NCBI GenBank assembly: GCA_030386875.1
Contig: CM059558.1
Coordinates: 8,813,501 to 8,877,500, forward strand
Reading direction: 5' to 3'
Length of the DNA stretch: 64,000 nt
From: Morinoia aosen
Lineage: Eukaryota; Arthropoda; Malacostraca; Amphipoda; Talitridae
A program made the translations under genes and the position numbers. Shown here in pieces: positions 49,583-58,564 of the stretch; positions within the stretch are counted from its first letter, which is position 1, and every line of letters begins with the position of its first letter. Below the pieces are notes generated by a model. The model saw only the letters and a list, made by a program, of their open reading frames with translations. It was not told the origin of the DNA and did not search any database.

Positions 49583-49655
49583 GTTTCCGTAGTGTAGTGG
49601 TTATCACGTGCGCCTCACACGCGCAAGGTCCCCGGTTCGATCCCGGGCGGAAACA
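49583..49655 (+). tRNA. tRNA-Val (CAC)
   Basis: 73 nt: GTTTCCGTAGTGTAGTGG...CCGGGCGGAAACA. The acceptor GTTTCCG/CGGAAAC pairs fully. The anticodon arm TGCGCCTCACACGCGCA gives anticodon CAC. T-loop GGTTCGATCCC and A box are intact, and a TTTT terminator lies at 49660-49663. It is identical to the copies at 50979, 55405 and 55806. Confidence 0.97.
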
Positions 49656-50015
49656 TTTGTTTTACACGTCTATTGTCGTTTAAATACATATAAAAGAAGT
49701 AATGAGGCTGCCAATTCTCTTTTCTTCTAATTTTAAGGAAAAAACTTGGAGCACTCCGCCATCTACTCACCAGGTGTGTTGTGCAATACTCACGCCGCAC
49801 CCAACACTGACCCGTTCACTTCAGTGAGTTCAAGTGCTTCTTTAACGTCATCTCTTCAATAGTAATGAAAATCTAATTTTTTCAGTGCCCAATGTCTTTT
49901 CTTTCTCCTTTCAACCGAAGAACTTAAGGAGCGTCAAAATTAAGGTCTGTATGTCTGATCGAACCTTTTATTACTATGTGTGAATATTATATTTGTCCAT
50001 GGGCCTATTTAGAGC

Positions 50016-50088
50016 GTTTCCGTAGTGTAGTGGTTATCACGTCCGCTTTACACGCGGAAGGTCCCCGGTTCGAACCCGGGCGGAAACA
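50016..50088 (+). tRNA. tRNA-Val (TAC)
   Basis: 73 nt with the same acceptor and T-arm design as the CAC genes. The anticodon arm TCCGCTTTACACGCGGA gives anticodon TAC, and the T-loop is GGTTCGAACCC. A strong TTTTTT terminator starts four bases downstream. It lies 360 bp from the tRNA-Val(CAC) on the same strand. Confidence 0.97.
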
Positions 50089-50545
50089 AGATTTTTTGTC
50101 AGCATGCCGCATTTTACGCGATTGGACACGCCGTGGGACACCCTCAACTGCCATCCACATGTCCCCTTCAGCGGCTCGTTATTCGGGTCCAATAACAAAC
50201 TGAACTACTCTCGCATTCACATTCCGTCAGCTGGAACTCTGTAGTTGTAAAAGGGAAATTCTACACAAAACTGAATATATCAGCTCCATGAAGTGTACTC
50301 GAAATATACCAAACTTCAAACGAGATATAATAAACTGAAGAAAACTGCAATTGAAAGCTTACCTTTGTAGATGTAACAGTTTTGTAAACGCATCAACTAA
50401 AATCTCGGCGAGTGGAGTAGTTCATTTCTGGCAATATCAGGAGGGATATTTCCATGCCTCGAACATCGAGAGGGAGGACAGGATACCTCGGCGGGAGTTT
50501 GCGTGTTCAGTTACGTCCAAATGCACCAAACCGGCGAAAAAACTC

Positions 50546-50618
50546 TTTTTCCGCCCGGGTTCGAACCGGGGATCTTCCGCGTGCGAAGCGGACGTGATAA
50601 CCATTACACTACGGAAGC
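50546..50618 (-). pseudogene. tRNA-Val-like pseudogene with CGC (Ala) anticodon
   Basis: The mirror copy of the TAC gene at 50016. It reads GCTTCCGTAGTGTAATGG...GGGCGGAAAAA. The anticodon loop is TTCGCAC, anticodon CGC, formally alanine, while the rest is plainly tRNA-Val. The first two acceptor pairs are lost (G1-A72 and C2-A71), a G in the D-arm has become A, and the variable region reads AAGATCC instead of AAGGTCC. No alanine identity element (G3:U70) is present. A T-run downstream remains. Most likely a decaying duplicate, not a working tRNA-Ala. Confidence 0.85.
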
Positions 50619-50978
50619 GCCCTAATAGTGCTCATGGACAAATATAATATTCACACATAGTAATAAAAGGTTTGATCAGACATACAGAGCTTAATTTTGA
50701 TGCTCCTTAAGTTCTTCGGTTGAAAGGAGAAAGAAAAGACATTGGGCACTGAAAAAATTAGATTTTCATTACTATTGAAGAGATGACGTTAAAGAAGCAC
50801 TTGAACTCACTGAAATGAACGGGTCAGTGTTGGGTGCGGCGTGAGTATTGCACTAAACACCTGGTGAGTAGATGGCGGAGTGCTCCAATTTTTTTCCCTA
50901 AAATTAGAAGAAAAGAGAATTGGCAGGCGCATTACTTCTTATATATGTATATAAACGACAATAAACGTGTAAAAGGTA

Positions 50979-51051
50979 TGTTTCCGCCCGGGATCGAACC
51001 GGGGACCTTGCGCGTGTGAGGCGCACGTGATAACCACTACACTACGGAAAC
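50979..51051 (-). tRNA. tRNA-Val (CAC)
   Basis: Identical in sequence to the plus-strand gene at 49583 and placed symmetrically in the right arm. Acceptor, anticodon arm (CAC), A and B boxes are intact; TTTT follows on the minus strand (50971-50974 on plus). Confidence 0.97.
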
Positions 51052-51560
51052 GACAGTTAATGAAAGAAAACCAAAAACTTCATTACATCAACCAGAGATT
51101 TTCATCCCTGCCGGAAGTGTTGGGAGTGTTGTGGTAGCAGCGTCCTGAGTTTACTCGTCCAACAACGCAGCGGAATTTCCGAGATAGGCTTGGAAATACT
51201 TTGTCCAGTGCTGCTGAGTGGCGCGTACAGATTATGACGAGGAGGTATTAGCGTGCCATGAAAACGTCCTCTCTGATCACACGGAGTGAAGTTAGTCAGC
51301 GGGCACGGAGGCAAGAACTGGCCACGTCGACGGTACAGCCACAATTCCTTCCTCACAGAAAACGAAGGATGCAGATCCGTTGTTCACTCGTGGGTTTGTA
51401 AACATATAAACGTTCTAGGAAGCGCTGTCGTGCGGTTAAAAGTGCCTACGCATTTTGTGAGCAGCAATGGAAACTCTTCAGTTAGAGCCCTGTGTTTCTT
51501 CACGATGGTAAAACGAGAAGTTAGCCACATCTGCCCTCCCCGCGCAAATGGTGAGAGAGT

Positions 51561-54190
51561 AGCGATTCAAAGAAATTGGTTAATTGTGACATCATGAATA
51601 AAATTTTAATACAATTAACTGCACATAATTACTGATGTCAGTAGATTACTCGATTTGTACTCCAAACAAGCTGTTTTGAAGTTTAGCTACTACGCTGTCT
51701 TCGATGTTCTCTCACAAATCGCTAATGCTTCTGTGAATTGTGTTGTTTGAACGAGGAATTTTACTTGTTTCGTTTTCAGCATTGGCACCAAGCATAGTTT
51801 TAATTATTTTTGGCACGCTGGTAGCATTACTGTTTCAGCACTGACATGAGTGTTTGAACTAACGGCAATAATTTCTGGCCCCTCATAAGGGGCTACTTGA
51901 GTTTTTTTCTGATACAGCCATTGTTTTCTGAAACAGTTTACTTGCTTTGCACTTGATTGCAGCAACCTTTTAAAATACTTAATATTTTGATTGGGAAGAC
52001 TCGGGTGTTTTCAAATTACTTGATACTTTCATTGTGATGACTCGGGTGTACTGCAGTGTAGTGCCTATGCAACTTGGCACCACTGCACCACAGGGCAGCG
52101 TCGGGCCGCACACTGCTCACGCTGGGGAAGGAACCTGAGCCTCACAAGTACATTGAAATCCACATTTGATATAATAACCCCCTCACTTCTTTTAAACTCT
52201 AACCTGTTTAACTGAAGCTGATTCATTAGAAATGCATATTTGTTTAGTTCTCGAGGAGTCAACTTCGTCGCAATGAGTTTTCGCGTGAGGAACTCCGCCG
52301 AGGTTGAGGGCTGCATGCGGCTGAAGAAGGCCGTGATAACAAGAAAAATACGCGAACCACCGCACTTGCATACCGTATCACGACTGTGCCAAGAAACTAA
52401 AAATAATCTCAGCAACGCAGTATTAAACTTAATGAAATATATTTACGAAAACTATCGCTCAAATTCATAGCTATTCGAAGGTAATTATAAACAAAAAATG
52501 TGAACTATTTTCATTGAAAGACGAACTCGTGTGATACGTCCTGTGAGAGTTCCGCAAATTGATTGGCTGGTGGTGCTCCGAATTATTCGTCCACTTTCAG
52601 TAAGGTTCGCTCAACCATCAGTACAATTAATGGACTCAGGTCACTATTTGAAACGACATAGTAATGAACGTTAGTGAGACAATAGAAATTTACAGTTCAT
52701 CTGCTGCTGATATTGAAGCATTGTTCATTGTTTGAAGACATTCTGCAGGAATTTGAGATTCATTGTGTGCAACATGCGACTTGAGGTACATGCTAATTCT
52801 TCAGCTAAAACGCTAAATGGATTATTCACTGCTAGCATATTAATTATATTAACAATGTTTAAGCGCTGGGGTGTGCAGTGCGATTGTGCACACCCGAGCA
52901 GCCGCCACGGCACACCAGCGTGCCGCGGCGCAGTGGTTGGGACTCGCTGTTTACATGATTATGACACCCAGGGCTATGTGACAAAAAATTTATACAGATA
53001 GGATCATGTACATAGAATCATGTAGGAGCGTAATCAAATAAAAATGGAAAAACACTTATATAAGCAATCGAACTGTTTTTAGTGGAATACAGTCGGAGCC
53101 GCGGCAAAAAAAGGTTGTTTGAGCAGCTGTTCGCGAGGGTGGGACCAGCAGTTCTGCGAGGGCCAGCTCGCTTGTTTGTGTCTCGACCAGCCTAGGCCAT
53201 TGACATGCCCGTACATTGGAAAAAATAAGAGGGAAGGAAGGGAAATAGGCTCTCCAGCTATATATGGGCGGCAAAAATGTCACGAAATGGGAGGAGTCTA
53301 CACTAAAGAAATGTGTACGCATTGGCCCTTCCGTGATGGAAGTAGGAGTCTTGGCAGGAGGGGGAATTTATCGTGCAGAAACTTTCAGAGTTGGAAATTT
53401 AGCGAAGTGCTCAACCTCCTTGGATGTGGGTTGCAAGTAAACGTGAGCACAATTGGAAAATATACTCGTGCGGTAGTGTATGAAAAATTTAATAACGATA
53501 AATCTGCGTCGTGAGCAGATGCGTCCTGAGTAAAACCACGTTCTTTGTACATTTAGAAATGCTGTCGTGGAAATAAGAATGTCAATTATGAAACTCTATC
53601 CATTAAAAACTGCATAGCTACGGATAAATAGGTTGACCATCAATGAAATAAGTGAATGCATATTGATTGCAGATTGACAGGAAAGTCTAGGAAAAACTAA
53701 AAGTTTACAGTTGCTCTATCCGGAGACGTCACGGCTTGCTCTAATGCCACAACTTGTCACCTAAATTAATGTCAGAAAATTTACAACACTGACACGGGTC
53801 GAGTAAGTGGATGAAATGATCTTAATAAACAACGGTCCAACAATAATTATAAATTGCATAAAGCTCGTTTTTTAATGAAAATTTACAGTTGAAGAAAAAT
53901 AAATTAAAAATGAAAATAAGATTCAAATAAATCTGTAATAATAAAAATAAAATGATAGTAGTACGGCCATAGTAAGTCGAACGGTCGTGCCCCGATGTAT
54001 CGCCTTTGCTTGCCTTCACTTCAACTACGGTCATTATAAAAGAAACATCATACGGAGAAATTTGTTTTCTACAGTTCAAATTCGAGAACTGATGTCGCAA
54101 TAAAAATGAACAAAATGAACATCCAAGCGTGAACAATCAATCTATACATAGCTTGAATATAGGAGCACCTTGAACTGCGGTTAGAGGAAC
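51561..54190. other. Intergenic, no gene recognised
   Basis: Ordinary AT-rich sequence with several frames of 60-130 codons on both strands (for example 52065-52415 minus, 53119-53514 plus). None has a domain that I recognise and none has splice-site support. A small GC-rich hairpin, GGGTGTGCA...TGCACACCC, lies at about 52868-52893. Confidence 0.4.
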
Positions 54191-54204
54191 GGACGCCAAC
54201 ATTT

Positions 54205-54760
54205 GCACGAAACATTATTGCCGTGCAAGATAACGCCCCTCGCATGCAGCTCATTTAACACTGACTGCGGCAACCAAATATAAAGTTCAACACCAAACTC
54301 AAATTTGAAGTTAATTGTTGTGGACTATTTTGAAAATACCAAACAAGAACTGGATCGTGCCGTCATTTAGCTTTGATCAAGTATGGATTGAAATTGAGTT
54401 TACGACTGCACTGGTCAGTCAGCTGTATCGTGAAAATTACCTCCGTGCACCACTGGTGGCGCACGTCGCAGTCAAAGTGTTAAATGCCGAGTATCCTCAA
54501 AATCGAAATCTGAAGGCTTAGAAAGATGAAGTGGCCTGCGTGTTCCCCTGATTTACACTCGATGGAAAACCTGTGAAGCATTCTGTAACAACTTAATGCA
54601 AAGGAACGAACACTCGAAGAGTGTTGAATGACTGAACGCACGGTCCAACGCGGTGCGGGGAGCCCTTCTGGTCGCTACTGTGGGTGTACTGCAGACGGGG
54701 GCCTGAAGTGAGCACATTTCCACAGGCCTGCGACTTATTCAAGGCATTTCTGAGGAAGAA
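54205..54760 (+). pseudogene. Tc1-type transposase remnant split by a MITE
   Basis: Before the insertion, NIIAVQDNAPRMQLI (54211-54255) matches the block with the second catalytic Asp (QDNAPxH). After it, the same frame continues through stops to KMKWPACSPDLHSMENL (54523-54573), the block holding the third catalytic residue (WPAxSPDLNPIENLW). The weak tail MTERTVQRG and on (about 54629) lies where Tc1 proteins end. Skipping the MITE and one TTAA leaves these two blocks in one continuous frame, 20 codons apart, as expected for the family. It is a dead plain DNA transposon; no terminal repeats were found. Confidence 0.8.
54259..54479. mobile_element. MITE copy B, 221 bp, perfect TTAA duplication
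   Basis: Begins CACTGACTGCGGCAAC and ends GTCGCAGTCAAAGTG (inverted), flanked on both sides by TTAA (54255-54258 and 54480-54483). It is the same family as 29236-29460. It interrupts the Tc1 transposase remnant, and the uninterrupted frame with one TTAA gives the empty site. TTAA duplication is typical of piggyBac-mobilised elements. Confidence 0.9.
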
Positions 54761-55404
54761 CTGCTCATATGAGGCTAATGTCCTGCTGATGTTCATTCAA
54801 ATGACAATCGTCGCACATTCATTAATTTCCTTGATTTATTCGACGTTCATGTCCTTTGTTCAGTACAGGAAACATGGATTAAACAAATTTCTTCTCCGGA
54901 TCAAAGAGTTCTAATGATCCTCGACAATAAGTTGAACCACTATGAACTTTAGCTACTCAGAAAGAATGTTATTCTCATTACGCACTTCGCATACGGACTA
55001 ATTTTTCACGCAGCGTGCGGATATGAGGGCGCAGGCACCTCTGGACATGACGTAGTTCACCGCTCAGCTCCCAACTCACTTCAAGGGATGTTACCTCGAT
55101 GATAACTCGACGGCAAGTTTGCCATAGGATATTGGACGTGCAAATAAGTAAATGTGGAACACGTGGGTTGATGGGTAAATCGCAGTTCAAACAAAGACAT
55201 ATAAAGTCATTAGAACTGCCAAGTAAGCAACAAACCATGTATCATCACTTAGGAGGTGCGTAAATATGTACAACATTGCCTGCAGTTTATTTCTAATCGG
55301 TTTAAAACTTTAACAATATGATATGAATGTAACTTTAAAATATCTCGTTATTTACCAGGTATGAAACATTCTATCTGATTTCGCCTTCGTTATTTGAACG
55401 GAGC
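54761..55404. other. Intergenic, no gene recognised
   Basis: Unique AT-rich sequence between the transposase remnant and the next tRNA. No motif or repeat seen. Confidence 0.4.
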
Positions 55405-55477
55405 GTTTCCGTAGTGTAGTGGTTATCACGTGCGCCTCACACGCGCAAGGTCCCCGGTTCGATCCCGGGCGGAAACA
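55405..55477 (+). tRNA. tRNA-Val (CAC)
   Basis: Same 73-nt sequence as at 49583, with intact stems, boxes and anticodon CAC. TTTT follows at 55482. It faces a minus-strand twin 328 bp away; the eleven bases after each 3' end (ATAGGTTTTG) also match, so the pair arose by inverted duplication. Confidence 0.97.
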
Positions 55478-55805
55478 TAGGTTTTGATGACAGTAACGTA
55501 ACATCATCGCAGTGATAGAATTTTGTGCTTAGCGGATACTCGTACTTCAAAACAACAGGGGAAATCGCAAATTTTTGAGGGTGAAGCTGAAGCGAGCTAA
55601 AAAATCCGCAATCATGATGGCACCTGAGGCATTACCTCAGCTGAAGTGAGAGGAAGATTGGATGGTGCGACAGAGGTAACTCAACGACGGCTGCCAGGCT
55701 GTGGAGAGAAGGCTGTTCTCAGCAAGACTTTGTGTTAGTGTTCAAATTTGTTCTCAGACATGTAGGGCGAGAAATTGAAATTTCTGTTTAGTTGACCAAA
55801 ACCTA

Positions 55806-55878
55806 TGTTTCCGCCCGGGATCGAACCGGGGACCTTGCGCGTGTGAGGCGCACGTGATAACCACTACACTACGGAAAC
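55806..55878 (-). tRNA. tRNA-Val (CAC)
   Basis: Minus-strand twin of 55405, intact in all arms, with a TTTT terminator in ATAGGTTTTGG on the minus strand. Confidence 0.97.
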
Positions 55879-56405
55879 AACAGCTTATTTATAAGTGAGA
55901 GCATAGAATTCACTAAAATAATTTGGACGCCTATGAAAATTTGGATGAAGTTATTTTCACACTACAGAGCAAACCTTTCTGAATGCTGAAAAGGTAGCGT
56001 CTGAATATAAAAAATACGTCACGACATTCATTCTTATATCATGAAGCTACTCACAAACGTTATATGCAATGAGTCACCAGAAGTATATCCCTTAGTCTTT
56101 AATTTATGAAGCAAGAAATAAATTAAATCGGCCACTACTTCAATCACGGCTTTGCTTCGAGGAGTGCAGCTCCCGCCCGCCAACCGTTCTCGGAGGCTGT
56201 TCTCGGTCGCACGGCACTGGCTCCTGTTGCCGATGTGATCAAAAGATAGAAGTGGGGTAAAATTATGTGATACAAATGCATAAGGCGTACTAGTCTAACG
56301 TAGCGCCCAAAATATGCTCACTGCAACATCAGGCTCTTATTGCTGCTAGACGTGGACAATGAGCAGTTTCATGCATCAACGATTAATAAAAAATTCCGCC
56401 ATGCT

Positions 56406-56478
56406 TGTTTCCGCCCGGGTTCGAACCGGGGACCTTCCGCGTGTAAAGCGGACGTGATAACCACTACACTACGGAAAC
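56406..56478 (-). tRNA. tRNA-Val (TAC)
   Basis: 73 nt, the same as the TAC gene at 50016: anticodon arm TCCGCTTTACACGCGGA, T-loop GGTTCGAACCC, full acceptor pairing. The first T-run on the minus strand is TTTTTT about a dozen bases beyond the 3' end, slightly further than in the other copies. Confidence 0.96.
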
Positions 56479-56539
56479 GCTTGTATTTAATAATGTGGCA
56501 AAAAAAAATATTTTTTTTTATACCAGAACTTGAATTTTC

Positions 56540-57520
56540 TTAAAAATTTAGAGCTTGGAGGGTCAACTCATCGACTTTAAATTTTTATCCGATTGGTCTG
56601 ATATTTTGCCACAATGTGTATTTGTAGAAAAAAAACACATTTTACTCAGAACTTTTTTCAATGTAGGCCTTAGTTTTTGAAAAAAATTGAAAACATCACT
56701 TTTGAGTTCATTTTTTTGTTTATTATTCAGAAGGATAGTCTGTGAGTTTTCATGCAAGGAAAAAACAAAGACAGTTTTGAAATCCTTGTCACATTTCAAA
56801 TAAACTAAAGCTGTTGAATTTTCAATTTTTGCTAACGTTTTCTTTGTATATGCGATATTGGATCACTAACTAATAAAGTGAAATAAAATTTTTAGCTTTA
56901 AAGTGTGAAAAAAATGTAAAATTTGGAAATCGAAGAGCTTTAGTTTGTTAGAAATGCTCCAAGGATCCTAAAACTGTCTTTGTTTTTTCTAGCATAAAAA
57001 TTGACTAACTTCTATTCTTTTGAATGTTGAAAATGAGGGGTTTTCAGTATAAGCCAAAAACAAAATGTTTTGTTGAAGTATAATAAAATGCAGAATAAGT
57101 GTATATGAATGTTGGTTTGATGTTTTTTCGATTATCTTCATGAATAATTTCTTATTTATACACTGAATTGTAAACTACAAAAAAATAAAAATAAATTATA
57201 CAAATTTCATTTATTGATGAATTGTGAATTTGTTATTTGTGCTATGATTCTTCTGAAATTTGAGCATAATGTATAATTTTTAAAAAGAAACACATTTTGT
57301 TGGTTTCATTTTTTCGATTTAGGCCTTAGTTTTTGGGAAAAATTGGAAATTTTAGTTTTTCAGTTCATTTTTTGTGTCTTTCAAAAGAATAGAAGTCGAA
57401 GAGTTTTTATGCTACAACAAAACCAAAGACAGCTTTGGAATTCTTGAAACGTTGCTAACAAACTAAAACCACAAGATTTTTCACTCTCCTTTTTGTTTTC
57501 TTTTTGTATGGGGTCAAAAA
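56540..57520. repeat. AT-rich repeat block with direct and inverted copies
   Basis: 56600-56830 and 57255-57515 are diverged direct repeats (TAGGCCTTAGTTTTTG, then AAAGACAG(T/C)TTTG(A/G)AAT, then AACTAAA). A reversed copy of the second half lies at about 56905-57030 (AGTTTGTTAG...CTGTCTTTG...ATAAAAA...TTCTATTCTTTTGAA), pairing with 57370-57490. It looks like a decayed foldback or nested non-autonomous transposon. No coding content. The following 57530-57690 (CCCCTTACACCCCCCTGGGA, GGCCGAAAGGGGCATCGGAT) may belong to the same element. Confidence 0.65.
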
Positions 57521-57699
57521 TTCATGATTTTTGATCCCCTTACACCCCCCTGGGAGTAAACGTGTGGTATGCCCGTAACCCCATAAAATTTTAGGGCACG
57601 TTCATCGATCACATAAGGATTCTTTTTCAACAAAAAAAAAATTTGGCCCATCGGCCGAAAGGGGCATCGGATGACCCCCTTAAATTCATTCGCATTATC

Positions 57700-58560
57700 A
57701 TAAACTCAGTTTGATAAATCACCGTGCAGAAAAGGCAATACAAATTGCAAGCATCCTGCAGTATAAAGAAATTGGACGAAAAATATCAAACGATGTTTAG
57801 TTAGGTAGGGCAGACTGCGTCTGATGCTGGTGAATCGTGAATCCCAATATTGTGCGCCATGCCTGTTCAAATCTTACTTAATAAAATCTTTAGTGTTTAA
57901 ATTTATTTATTTGTTATTATTGTACTTATATATTTGTATGGTGTCTGCTAAAGGATGGTGTCCACTCATAAGGATGCTTAATGACCGGATCTGTGATACG
58001 AGTTTCATCAGAGCACAAGTACAAGAATATCAGAAGTAAAGTAACTTTGATTAAAGTTGCACATATTCGCCGTGAAGTGACAGCTCAGACCGAACTGGCA
58101 CTCGAGTAACAGCACACAAACCAAGTGTCCAAGTCTGGCTCGAGAATGTGTCTAACTGGAGTGCCGTGTGTTATAGTTCTCGTTAAATAGTTAACTATTA
58201 ATAGTTAACCGGTCAACTGTCTTTGAGGTGTTGTAAGGAACCCACACGGGCAAATGCAGTCCCCTCTTGCAGCGCTGCCATACTCCGATGTGCGATGCAC
58301 GTTGGCGGTTGTGTGGAGCTCGGCGCGGGTAAACCACCCGTAGGAGCGTGCTCCAAAACAAAACCTCAACGAACTCTCTCAACTGAATAAGAAATAAAGT
58401 ACGACTTGGAAATTAAAAGTGCAATTTGTTTAATGTTTCTTCTGGCCTTGAAATTATAGAGGTGCTTTTAAAATTGCGTAAATTATTTTTCTGGGCTTAT
58501 AGACTATTCCCCCCAAATTCGGGGTGAAATTTATTTCATTTATCTAAATTTTCTAAAAAC
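57700..58560. other. Intergenic, with a 20-bp perfect palindrome
   Basis: No gene recognised. At 58190-58209, GTTAACTATTAATAGTTAAC is a perfect palindrome. 58250-58340 is a GC-richer patch of unknown nature. Confidence 0.5.
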
Positions 58561-58564
58561 TTTC

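Larger units (their letters stand above)
49065..50100. repeat. Left arm of a tRNA-bearing inverted duplication
   Basis: About 1 kb that is repeated in reverse complement at about 50535-51560, with a 440-bp unique centre. It contains tRNA-Val(CAC) and tRNA-Val(TAC). Mirror coordinates sum to 100634 for every tRNA end, so no net indel lies between the two tRNA pairs. The outer part holds a stop-free stretch on both strands (about 49100-49350) that is preserved in both arms but matches no protein that I recognise. Confidence 0.9.
50535..51560. repeat. Right arm of the tRNA-bearing inverted duplication
   Basis: The reverse complement of 49065-50100 with scattered differences (a visual estimate of several percent). 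It carries tRNA-Val(CAC) on the minus strand and, where the left arm has tRNA-Val(TAC), a damaged copy with a CGC anticodon. Confidence 0.9.

Noticed and set aside
50546-50618. Functional tRNA-Ala (CGC)
   Set aside because: The body is tRNA-Val, two acceptor pairs are broken and the alanine identity pair G3:U70 is absent.
53119-53514. 131-codon plus-strand frame as a gene
   Set aside because: No domain, no splice sites, and a composition like the surrounding non-coding sequence.
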